This document shows, in pieces, positions 11,701 to 22,169 of a DNA stretch of 64,000 nt. Source of the DNA: Macrostomum hystrix (lineage: Eukaryota; Platyhelminthes; Macrostomidae); the NCBI GenBank assembly GCA_950097015.1, contig CATNEN010000031.1, forward strand, positions 3,040,001 to 3,104,000. Direction: 5' to 3'. The notes under the pieces are model-generated. The model was not told the origin of the DNA, did not search any database, and worked only from the letters and a program-made list of their open reading frames with translations. How positions within the stretch are numbered: the stretch's first letter is position 1; each line of letters opens with the position of its first letter. The position numbers were made by a program, and so were the translations under genes.

Positions 11701-13398
11701 TCAGCGCAAATCGTGCACCCGCAGGTCGCCCTCCGGTGCCTCCCTGGCGTGCCGGGCCCTCTCAAACAGCGGCGGATGCTCCGGATGCGGATGAAAGCCC
11801 CTGTCGGTGCAGCGGCTAAGAAAAGTCAAGCCGTGCTGGGTCAGTGTGAAAGTGGCCGTGTCGCCAAATTTCGGAGCGCAGACAACGGCAACAGCCTCCG
11901 GTAGCATCAGCTGATAGGACAGGTGGGTGTGCAGGTCGATGCTAGATAAGAAGGCCGTCTGACTCGGATGAGTGTGCACCCAGCCGAGAGTTACCAAGTC
12001 GTAGCGATCCAGCACGGCGAAGATCTCCTCCTCGCCGCTGGTAGTGCAAGAGTCCGGGGTGCCGGTCTGCTTCGGCAATACCAAATCTGTCACCGATAGA
12101 CAGCCGCCATCGCTGACAGAGCCGCACAATATGCCGCAGGTCTCCCTATTAGCCGTTGTGTTGGCCTCGGCAAAGCGGAGAAATTTGAAGCCAAGCTGAG
12201 CAGGCAGGATCAGAGTGCGCAGGGACCCGATGCCTGAGTGGCTGGTCCAGTTGCTGTCTAGGCCGAAGTCTTCAGCGATGCTGGGCGGAGCGCTGGGCTC
12301 GACTAGCGGCTTAGTGTCCGCTGCTAAAGTCGATTCTGGTGTTCCTGATGCACCAGCTGCTGCGGCTGCTGCGGCAGACTTCGCGGCCTCGGCTGCCGCA
12401 GCTTCAGCCGCAACTGCTTGAGCTTTTTTGTGCTCGGCAGTAAAGCGCTCCAAAAGGAGGCCGCGTAGCCTCTCAGCTTCGTCCAGTGCCGACTTGCACT
12501 CTTGCCTGGCAGTGGAAAGGCAAGGGTGCGACATGATGAGGCTGGAGAGTCAGGACATGATGAGGCTGGAGAGTCAGGACATGATGAGGCTGGAGAGTCA
12601 GGACATGGTGAGGCTGGGCAATCAGAACATGATGAGGCTGGGCAATCAGGACATGATGAGGCTGGGCAGTCAGGAAATGATGATGCTGGGCAGTCAGGAA
12701 ATGATGAGGCTCGGCAGTCAGGAAATGATTAGGCTGGGCAGTCAGGAAATGATGAGGCTGGGCAGTCAGGAAATGATGAGGCTGGGCAGTCAGGAAATGA
12801 TGAGGCTGGGCAGTCAGGAAATGATGAGGCTAGGCAGTCAGGAAATGATTAGGCTCGGCAGTCAGGAAATGATTAGGCTCGGCAGTCAGGAAATGATGAG
12901 GCTGGGCAGTCAGGATATGATGAGGCTGGGCAGTCAGGAAATGATGAGGCTCGGCAGTCAGGAAATGATGAGGCTCGGCAGTCACGACATGATGAGGCTG
13001 GGCAATCAGGAAATGATGAGGCTGGGCAGTCAGGAAATGATTAGGCTCGGCAGTCAGGAAATGATGAGGCTCGGCAGTCAGGAAATGATGAGGCTCGGCA
13101 GTCACGACATGATGAGGCTGGGCAATCAGGACCTATAAAGTACAAACCTAGCATTGGACTTGAGTTGTGCCGGGGCACTAGCATAGCCTGGATGCTTCGG
13201 CAGTTTTTCAAGCACCATGATAGCATACTTGGAGAATAGTACATAGGCATTCTGCAGTTCATTGGTTCGAGCGTACATTCTAGCCATACGCATCATTTCA
13301 ACACCGGAGCGCAGGTATTTTTCAACTTTAATATCTCGCTGAATAGTGAAGCTCTCGGCTGATTCCATCAGGCTCCTCAGTCGCTGCTGAGGATCCAT
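11701..13398 (-). CDS. STAMBP: STAMBP/AMSH-like K63-deubiquitinase (JAMM/MPN+ metalloprotease)
   Basis: Two minus-strand exons, 13398-13148 and 12505-11701, join in phase 2 at an Arg codon and give 351 residues (human STAMBP 424). Exon 1 from ATG 13398 carries the USP8/MIT-like dimerisation region (KYLRSGVEMMRMARMYA, VLEKLPKHPGY). Exon 2 has a coiled/Ala-rich linker, then the JAMM domain: NRETCGILCG supplies the catalytic Glu, and HTHPSQTAFLSSIDLHTH supplies the zinc His pair, Ser and Asp; LSYQLMLPEA follows. The chain ends in DLR, as in the animal family. Family role: removes K63-linked ubiquitin at ESCRT-0/early endosomes. The STAM SH3-binding motif of vertebrate STAMBP is not visible; a poly-Ala stretch lies there instead, which may explain the shorter length. 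Confidence 0.92.
12530..13135. repeat. intronic minisatellite, 24-bp unit, about 25 copies (STAMBP intron)
   Basis: Plus-strand unit ATGATGAGGCTGGGCAGTCA plus GGAA, with GAGAGTCAGGAC and CGGCAGTCACGAC variants. It spans almost the whole intron, from about 25 bases upstream of the exon 2 acceptor to about 13 bases from the exon 1 donor. On the coding strand each unit contains TTTCCTGACTGCCCAG, similar to the true acceptor TTTCCACTGCCAG. Confidence 0.92.
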
Positions 13399-13523
13399 TG
13401 CTGTGTTTGTTATAACACTTTGGAATAATGCAAAAATATCTGCAACACAGAGAGTTAAAAAAGGTTGCCAAGAATTGTTAACACTGCCCGTCTAAATCCT
13501 GCCCAACAGTTCAGTCCATGGAC

Positions 13524-13794
13524 ATGGGTTCAGTGGCAGAGCGGTCTAATGCTTCTGCGGCTCGCACCAATGTCCCTGAGCTCGATTCCGCGGCAAGGCC
13601 ACAGTTATTTATGTGACTTGGGGGCTTTTCGTGCAATTTACGCCCTTGAGGGCCAGGAGTGTGCTCAGGAGTGTGCTCAGGAGTGTGCTCAGGAGTGTGC
13701 TCAGGAGTCTGAGGAATTGCCTCCTCGCTGGCTGCAGGTCTAGTGTCACAAAATGAAGTGCCATTGCCCGCAGCCCTCCTACAATTATCAATTA
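13524..13794 (+). mobile_element. tRNA-Leu-derived SINE, copy 2, with 13-bp target-site duplication
   Basis: Bounded by perfect 13-bp direct repeats TCAGTCCATGGAC at 13511-13523 and 13795-13807, the mark of target-primed reverse transcription. The head has GTGGCAGAGCGGTCTAATGC and GCTCGATTCCGC. The body is shortened and carries four or five copies of a private 12-bp unit, GAGTGTGCTCAG, at about 13658-13708. The tail contains CAATTATCAATTA. It sits upstream of the STAMBP start (13398). Confidence 0.85.
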
Positions 13795-13807
13795 TCAGTC
13801 CATGGAC

Positions 13808-14714
13808 TGGACGGGGGTTGCGCCTTGCTGATATGATTAATAATAACAGCTTTGGTTAGAAAAAAACTAAACAAAGAGAGACAGAGACAAACAATCAAGC
13901 ACAAAACTAATGTATATGCACACACACATATATATAACAATGTATTTGTTTCATCTACATAATACCCAAACAAAAGAATAAAAAATATAATATAGTTAAA
14001 CGATAGCTCTTTAGCTTGAATGCCAGTGAGCTAACGGACTTGTGACATAAAATTCAAGAGTTTAAACAACACATCAGCTTAAAAAACTAAAAGATAAAAC
14101 AATTCATGCGTAGAATGGAGACAATGGTTGATTCAACTTAACAAAAAATTCGGAACCCAAATTCCTAATGCACAACACATACTACTGCTGAGGCAGAAAA
14201 CTTAAAGGAAGTAATAAATAAAAGAGAAATTTATATATTCATTGACTAGTAAACATTAAACAAAATGGTAGACAATTAATAGCAAGGATTCAAGTTAAGT
14301 CTGAATTAAATTGCTCAATGCTTGAAACAAAAAATTATGAATATAAATAGAAATAAAATTATGCTTAGACTTACATCAGGAGGTAATTTTATTACTTATA
14401 ATAATTTTTATTATATTATACCATTAGCCACAACCAAGGAAGAGTTAAAAGGGCAACTAAAACCGAAAAAATATCTGACCACATCCTGGCCTAAATGAAA
14501 TGAAAACATCACAGATTATTTTTTTTATAAAATAACAATCAATAAATCTAATCTTTTCTGCGGACACCTTCCTTGAAGGGATATCCAAATGAGAAATGTG
14601 CATAGATTTTTGTGGAATAAAATATTGAGGAATAAGAGAACCAAATGCAAAATGCGATTAACAATCTACTTTTGGAAAACACTTACTTAGCACAGCTTAC
14701 AAATCGGCTCTGGG
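13808..14714. other. AT-rich spacer between CLEC16A-like and STAMBP-like genes
   Basis: Holds the 3' end of the minus-strand CLEC16A-like gene (TTTATT, i.e. AATAAA on the minus strand, at 14388-14393) and possibly the STAMBP promoter. No other feature is supported. Confidence 0.35.
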
Positions 14715-17700
14715 TTAATTACTTAATGCTGTGTATTCTCTAGGCATGTCAATCTTGTCGACACCGCTGACTATCGATTTGTTGGTGTTCTCTGCCGGAT
14801 CGACACCGCTGACTATCGATTTGTTGGTGTTCTCTGCCGGATCGACACCGCTGACTATCGATTTGTTGGTGTTCTCTGCCGGATCGACACCGCTGACTAT
14901 CGATTTGTTGGTGTTCTCTGCCGGATCGACACCGCTGACTATCGATTTGTTGGTGTTCTCTGCCGGATCGACACCGCTGACTATCGATTTGTTGGTGTTC
15001 TCTGCCGGATCGACACCGCTGACTATCGATTTGTTGGTGTTCTCTGCCGGATCGACACCGCTGACTATCGATTTGTCGGATGTCACTGCCTGATCGACAC
15101 CGCTGACTGTCGGAGTCGTCAATATATCGGAGGTCGCTACAACACAATCAGTCGTGGCATCCTCAGCGTTAGTACTAGCATCTGGTTTTGAAGGGTTTGA
15201 CTTTGAGACTGCGTCTGCTGCTGCTGCTGCTGCTGCTGCGGCATTAGCGGCAGCCTGCTCAGCGAACAGGTCAATCCGATCGGCTTCGGCGGGGCTCAGC
15301 AGGCAGGTTTCGATGGAGGCCGTGGAGAACGATGATGAGGAAGCCGAAGCTGTGCCGGGCAGTCGTGATCGGCCTATGAGGCTGGACGGCGGCGAGGCCG
15401 GCGGCGACAAGACTAAAGCCGGGCCTCTCGAAGTCGAGTGTCGCTTCTCGCGCCTGGGACGCGGATTCGTTGAAGCCGATGCCGACGAAGCTGCAGCCAA
15501 AGTAGATGCGGCGACAGTTGATGTTGTCGAAGCGGACGACGTCACGCTCAGGCCGAGCAAAGCGGCCAGGCGGACGGATTTCTCGCGTCGAACGCGCTGA
15601 CGGCCTTTCACCAAGCGCTGACGGGCAGCCATACAGCGGATGTGATCGTCGAATATAAATCTGAACGGGATGAGGATGGCGGAGGAGAGCGAATGGTTAA
15701 TGGGAGCGAAGGAGACACAAACTCAATGCGAAACAAAGACACAAACATAATCCAAAACAAATACCCAAACCCAACCAGAAACAAAGACACAAATATAATC
15801 CCAAACAAAGACACTAGCCTACTCCCAAACAAAGACACAAACTCAATCCCAAAAAATACACAAACCTAATCTTAAAGACACAAATCTAATCCCAAACAAA
15901 GACACAAGTTTAATCCAAGACAAATACCGAAACCCAAACAGAAACAAAGACACAAGCGTAATCCCAAACAAATACCCAAACCCAACCAGAAACAAAGACG
16001 CAAGTCTAATAATCTCAAAAAGCATTAAAACTTAATCCCAAATAAAGACACAAACCTAATCCCAAACAAATACCCAAACCCAACCAGAAACAAAGACACA
16101 AATCTAATCCCAAAAAAGCATTAAAACTTAATCCCAAACAAAGACACAAACCCAACCTGAAATAAATACACAAACCTAATCCCAAACAAAGACACCAAGT
16201 ATAATCCCAAATAAGACACGATCACAATTGTAAAGAAGCATGAAAACCTAAAAAACACAAACCTAATCAGAAACAAAGACTAACAAAGACTAACCAGAAA
16301 AGAAGACACAAGCCTTATCAGGAAAAAGAAACAAATCAAATCCCAAACAAAGGCACAAACTTAATCAGAAACAAACACATATACCTGAACCATGAAAACA
16401 GACTAATTCAACCATAGCCTTACCTGGCTGTCAGCAGAGGCGGCCTGGGCCCGCCATATGGCGCAGTGCCCGGATTATGAAACGTGACGTGCAGGCAGCG
16501 AGAATCCTCCCGATCAGAAGCGGCCTCAACGTGCTGCAGGTAGCCGACGAATTTGGCTACTCCCCAGCCCAGCTTGCGAGAGTCCGGCTCCACTAGGATG
16601 GCCTGGTGCCGCACGGCATCCACCACTAGGAAGCGCCGCTCAGCTGGCTTGCCGGCCTCACGTTCAACTCGGCAGCCAATCAGGTCGCTGTTGTTCAAGT
16701 CTAGCGAGTCGGCCACGCGCACCAGCTCGCCTGGGCCACCCAATGGCAGCTCGGTGTCCAGCTCAGCTGCTGGCGGGCCGCCACTGGCCAGGCGTCTGCA
16801 GAGCTGGCGAACTCGCAGAAATAGTCGAACAGATCGGCGAGATCGTTCCACATCGCCGCATGGCAGACGACGCGCGAAATCGTCGACTCCGGACATTGGA
16901 GTGGCGGCCGGAGCCAGCAGCAGACTGGGGTCCATCAGCAGTAGCTCCAGATTGACAGGCTTCAGCCGGTTGAGCTCGTCTTCGAATAAGTCTAAAAATA
17001 GATCGTCCCCGGAGCGGAAGCGCAAGCGAACGGCGACAGCGCTGGCCTGCCTGACGGAATCCAGCAGGGCTTGACGGCGAGCGGCCGCAGCGACATCCGC
17101 ATTTTCGGACGCGGTCAGCTGGTCTAACAATTCAGCGGCCAGCTCGGCCGTAGACAGTCGCAGCTTTGAATTTTCTCGACACGCGCAGGCCAGGAGTCGC
17201 AGCAGGGCTTCGACTAATCGGCCAGGACAGGCGGACACCACCCGGTCCAGGGACTGGCCGGGCAGGCCTGGACTGCGGGCGATGGCGTGCAGCAGGCCAA
17301 GCGACTGCAGCGCAAACGAATCTGCGTCTGGAGACGAGTCAGTGGACACGGCAGCAGCTTCTAGAGCCGACAGTATGGCTTCCAGAAGGCCGGCTGGATC
17401 AGAGCTATGCCTAGTCAGCGATTGAATCTGCGGCACATCGTCCAGGGCGTCTTCAAATGTTTCGCCTCCGCTGCCGTCTTCGGATGACGAACCGACACCG
17501 GAGACTGACCTGGGCGGCGGCGTCAGGGCCTCATCGTCCGGCAGGGAGCCCTGTCGCTGGACGCTGCCATCTTGGCCTACTCGAATACCTGGCCTAGGCC
17601 GGCCAGCCCTTCTATCCAGGGCCTCGGCCAGGCTTTCGACCGGCCGGACAAACTCGAGGCCTCGACAAGTCGACGGGCCGGTCAGAACAGCGTCTAGAAG

Positions 17701-19306
17701 TCGGCGACAGAGCGGCTGATGATGCACGGCCAGGTACAGGTGACTCAGCATGAAGGCGGCGAGGCCGCGATTCACTCTTGGGCCCGGGTTCGAAGCTTCG
17801 GTTTCGACGCCGAATAGAGAACGGACAATGACTGGCAGCAGGAGGCCGTCCACAAGGCAGTCAGTCAGCGTGACGTTCAACGCTTCAATGCCAAGTCGAA
17901 GCACGTCGCCAATGTAGTGCAGCTGGTCAAGCAGCTCGGAGACTAAATCGGCCAATCTAGCCCTAGCATTGTGGGCGGATCTAACGCAGGCGTCCATCTC
18001 AAGGGCGTGGCTGCCCATCACCCAGACCAGATTAGAGAAATAGGGGACGGCGGATTTTTCGCGAATGTAGCGCATCATCGCCCGATCGTCCACCCGGTAG
18101 ACATTGAGGGTAATTGTGCGCACAGCGATGCGAACCATGCTCTCGGGATGATTGAAAAATTTGATGGCCTCAGTGAATAGTGCGAAATCGTTTGTGTGCT
18201 CATTGTAGAAGAAATGAATAGTGTGCTTGTTTAGCTTCAACGATAATGTTTTCAGGAAGGAAATGTAGTAGGCCATTACCTGCAATGTTAGGATAAGGTT
18301 AACAGGCTTAGAATTACATTTATTTTTATGCAACTGCATAAGTTTGCAGGCATTTTGCTAGCTAGTACGATTTTTTTATGAAAGGAGGCAATTCTGCCCA
18401 TTTCGCTGACTCCTTGGCACATACACTCACACAGATACTGTACGTAGGCATACGCTCACACAGGTGTTTACATCTGCCTAGACTTTCTCATCGTCAGGCA
18501 GTGTACATACACTCTTACTGTGCCTTGGAGGTTGGCCCTCAAGGGCGTAAATTGCATGATAACTACCCAAGTCTTGTCGGCGGCTGCGCCCCAAATAAAT
18601 GTGGCCTCGCTGCGGAATCGAGTTTAGGGACCTTGGTTCGAGAGGAAACGCGTTAGACCACTCTGCCACTCACCCCCTCTAAAGGGCTTTAGTGCAAACC
18701 ATTTGAGTCGGGAAATACTCGAGATACGTAAACAGGGAGATTTCGTCCTATTTTATACATCGATAATACTACTGGTTAGAAAAAACACTAGTAGAGTAAG
18801 AAAATGCATTTTCCAATAACTGTGTACAGTAACAAAGAACAAATTCAATATTATTTAGGTACATATAAAAATAAATGATAACAAACCTCTTCATCGTTAA
18901 AGTCGAACTTCTGACAAATGATCGAGTTCACGTGATTATTGGACAGCAGATAGTAAACTGACGACTCCTTGCTAATGTTCTCAAACAGGATGCTCAGCGT
19001 TTGAAGCAATTGGACACAGATAAACTGGCCAGAATTCTGCTTCATATAATTCAGAAAGAATGACAGTAGGCTCTTCTCTAGGAAAAAGTCGAACACCGTG
19101 TCGTCATTCTGATCTCCCCAGATTAAAATCTCAGACATGGATCTGAGTGCCTCAACTAGGAGGCTGCGATTTTGATCAGTGACATGTTGATTCTTGCACA
19201 GCACACCGTACAAATATTTCAGGTACTCCAGCGAGTGCGGATTCTTTGACTTCCACAGCTGGCCAGAGGAGAACAGGCCACCAGTCTTGCCTGCGCGAGA
19301 GAACAT
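14715..19306 (-). CDS. CLEC16A: CLEC16A / Ema / GOP-1 homologue
   Basis: Three minus-strand coding exons, 19306-18887, 18279-16424 and 15660-14715, with junction phases 0 and 2, give 1073 residues (human about 1050). Exon 1 encodes the FPL domain: HSLEYLKYLYGVL, then ILIWGDQNDDTVFDFFLEK and QLLQTLSILFENIS. Exon 2 continues it (MAYYISFLKTLSLKLNKHT, FFYNEHTNDFALFTEAIKFF, then GVDDFARRLPCGDVERSRR and LDLNNSDLIGC). Exon 3 begins FIFDDHIRCMAARQRL, as in CLEC16A, then has a disordered tail ending in 14-residue repeats. ATG 19306 (MFSRAGK) fits the family start better than an open Met at 19357. Family role: endosome/lysosome-associated scaffold for endosomal maturation, autophagy and mitophagy. It has only two coding introns, far fewer than the human gene. 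Confidence 0.95.
14752..15092 (-). repeat. coding 42-bp minisatellite (14-residue repeat) in the CLEC16A tail
   Basis: Seven near-perfect copies of SIVSGVDPAENTNK plus one partial copy and a diverged copy (TVSGVDQAVTSDK) lie in the last coding exon. The unit is 42 bp and nearly identical between copies, so it expanded recently or is homogenised. It is the only array in the window that is clearly in an established reading frame inside an exon. Confidence 0.9.
15715..16400. repeat. degenerate intronic minisatellite, about 20-bp unit (CLEC16A intron 2)
   Basis: Irregular repeats of AATCCCAAACAAAGACACAA with ACCCAACCAGAAACAAATA variants and indels. More diverged than the other arrays. It fills the intron between exon 3 (starts 15660) and exon 2 (ends 16424). 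Confidence 0.8.
18384..18678 (-). mobile_element. tRNA-Leu-derived SINE, copy 3 (CLEC16A intron 1)
   Basis: Reverse orientation. The 5' head lies at the right end (complement of GAGTGGCAGAGTGGTCTAAC, with the B-box region complementary to GGTTCGAGAGG nearby). The body shares CTTGAGGGCCAACCTCCAAG and the CACACCTGTGTGAGCG-like segment with other copies. The 3' tail is truncated at GGAGGCAATTCTGCC. Confidence 0.8.
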
Positions 19307-22169
19307 GCGATCTGATTGGCTGCAAGGGGACAGTAAAACTATGTAGTTGAACTCCATATTTAGACTTAAACTAAATATTAGTAAGTAGTTGTAAAATTGA
19401 CAAATATGAACTTAAATACATTTATATATTAATTTTAATAATCAAACTAGGTAGATAAATGAGACTATAATGGAATAGGTTAGTAAATTTTTAGAAACTG
19501 CTATAAAATAAGTCTGTTAAGATGAAAAATTACCTAATCTTTGTCCATTTACTATAGCTAGACTATAATTAATTTGATTTAAATTGGTACAATTACAATC
19601 AAAGAAATTTTGAAATACAAAAAATAATTGAGTAATAATACATAACTAAATCTTTACTTAATTATAAGAAAAAAATGCACCAAAATCCCCTTATTATGAA
19701 CTACAATATGAGATTAAATTAAATTTTAAATTAATAACTATGCTGACTGTAACTAAAATATATAGAAAAAAGTTTTTTTAATCAATAGATAGTTACTAAA
19801 AAATCACTATGTATAGCTATTCAAAAAAACAATAATTAAATTTCTGAAAGCGGTTAAATTATTTCAATAATTTAAAAATAATTATTGATTACATAGGCCA
19901 CTTGTGGAGCTGACTGCACAGCTGTAGCTATTTTGTGGGATATGTGAAATCTATGTACTCGTATCCCTATCAAGTCCATGGACTAGAGGGATGCCACATA
20001 TAGCCTTAGTTACGAAAGCTAATGTTACTTATTTAATAGCTAGGTAAAAGCTAGAGCAATACAGAGTTGAGTGTCTTGGCAAGGGATACAACATGTTCAA
20101 GGTGGGAAAAACCTGCCATTTAATCTTTAAGTTGGAGAAAGTTGTGAGTCTGTGATGCCCTAACAACTTGGCTACAAATCTTTATGGGCCAATTTATCAG
20201 CTAGCCCATTATAAGCTAGTTTTTACAACCAATAAAAAGAAGGAAACATAGTAATATTAAGTTTATAAGTGAATAGCTAAATAGCAAATAACTATAAAAG
20301 ACAAAGCAAAATTTAGAATTTTTCTTTGAGGATTGTTTAGGCAAGCTTTTTCTTCAGGGTATTGGTTTTGTGTTCTACCTAGATTTAAGTCACAACTGTC
20401 TTGTTATATTATATGATTCATGTTTTTTTATTTCTTTTAAAGAAGTAAATTTACAAATCTAACTTCAAATTAAAAAGCTGGGATACTTGGTAGCATTGGC
20501 CATTTTGTACATAGTAGCTACAGCCATTACCCTCTGGATAGCACTTAACTATTAACTAGACCTCTTAACTAAAGAGGTCTGTAACTATTTATAACTATAA
20601 TGAGGCTGATATAGGGTCTATACTAATTGAGAATTAATGAATTTTATAAATTATACATTTTAACCTATCATTTATGATTTTCAACATTTTCAACTTTCCC
20701 ACATTTTTTCTTGTTTAGTTTCCCAATAATTCTTTATACAAGCTTTAAACAATAATACAGGCTAAACAAAGGGCACCTAAATCTAGGCCATAAACATTAA
20801 TTGGGCTTGAAGAAGTACCTAGGACCCTATTGCTGAAAAGTTTATAATGTGTAAGTGTAGCCCCCTATTAAGATAAACTAATAATATAGTTTATTAATTC
20901 ATAAAACACTGTATACCCTCTTTTTGCTGAAACTATATATATTAAACAATGTCAGAATCAATGACATTCATAATCCTTTCAATCAAAAAAGCATTTAATT
21001 TCAGCTTTCACCAATAAAACACAGATTTTACTTTTACTATTGAGAAAATTCTAAAACAATTTAGAAATAAACTGTAAAAATGCTGCTTACTGCTGCTCAA
21101 GAATTACACATTTAGTTAAGCAATTACAGCATAACTGTAGTTTTATTCCCAAATTTATTGTTTAATTTTAACAAACTTATGATTGTTAACAATAAAACTG
21201 ACAAACTGTTAAAACAAGTCCTACAAAAACTCATTTTTAAAGCCTCTAGTAATTCAAAACACTGTCAGGAAAGCCAATTACAGTGAGTAGTAATACCTAA
21301 CCCAATAGAGAAAGTGACCAGAAAGTGCACTCGAACTCTAACTAACCCTCAACCATAGATAAATATTGAGTTAGGCCTAAGCCATGATAGCCAAAAAAAG
21401 TTTTGTCTATTGCACTGTCTGCATCAGCATAAAAAATCAGTAGATTCTGAGCTGAGCTAAATGGCCACACAGGCCAGAACATCAATAAAAATTCATCGGT
21501 GGAATCTGGGGATCTCCTAAAAATCAAATCTTTATTACCCGTTTATTTAAAAAAAAATTATCGAACGGTTCTATAGGATAGTAATGCCCTAAAACCTATG
21601 AGAGGACATTGAAATATAAAAGTGTTTTCATCAAATTGCGCATCGATAGTGAGATTGCTAAGTAGCACATATAAAATTTTTTTCTTGTTTATTGTTAAAA
21701 AGTAGCTATTATGTTCAACGGACAACGGGGTATAACTTATGATATAATTATGAGTAGGCCTAATTCAATATGATTTAGAAGTGTTTCGTGTATAATGCAA
21801 TTTTAAGAACAAATCGGCCCGATGCGTAGATGCAACAATCAAACAAATAATAAGTCTTGTTAGCGACTAAAATTTAGTAAAAAAGAAATGATGACATTGA
21901 TAGCTACTCAAAAAGTATCTATACCATTCATTTTGTCATAAAAGAGGTACAAGACGAAATCAGCTGATTTTTGGAACTTTTTTAAATCGCACCCTTTAAG
22001 CTGGCTTTGTTTGTAAATATCGCGCAGCTGCTTTATTCGTCTCGTGGACGTGACTGGATTTGATACGCAAGCTTATTTTAACTGATACAATTATTTTGTA
22101 GTATTTTACTGGTATATTCTATTCTTTTGTTGCTTTTTTATGTTTTCTTAGGCATGACCACTCAATAAT
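19307..22169. other. AT-rich divergent intergenic region (CLEC16A-like / RNF11-like promoters)
   Basis: 2.9 kb of AT-rich DNA between two genes transcribed away from each other. It should contain both promoters and 5'UTRs. Apart from the palindrome AGTCCATGGACT at 19973-19984 I see no discrete element. It is one of the few long stretches here without a tandem array. Confidence 0.4.
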
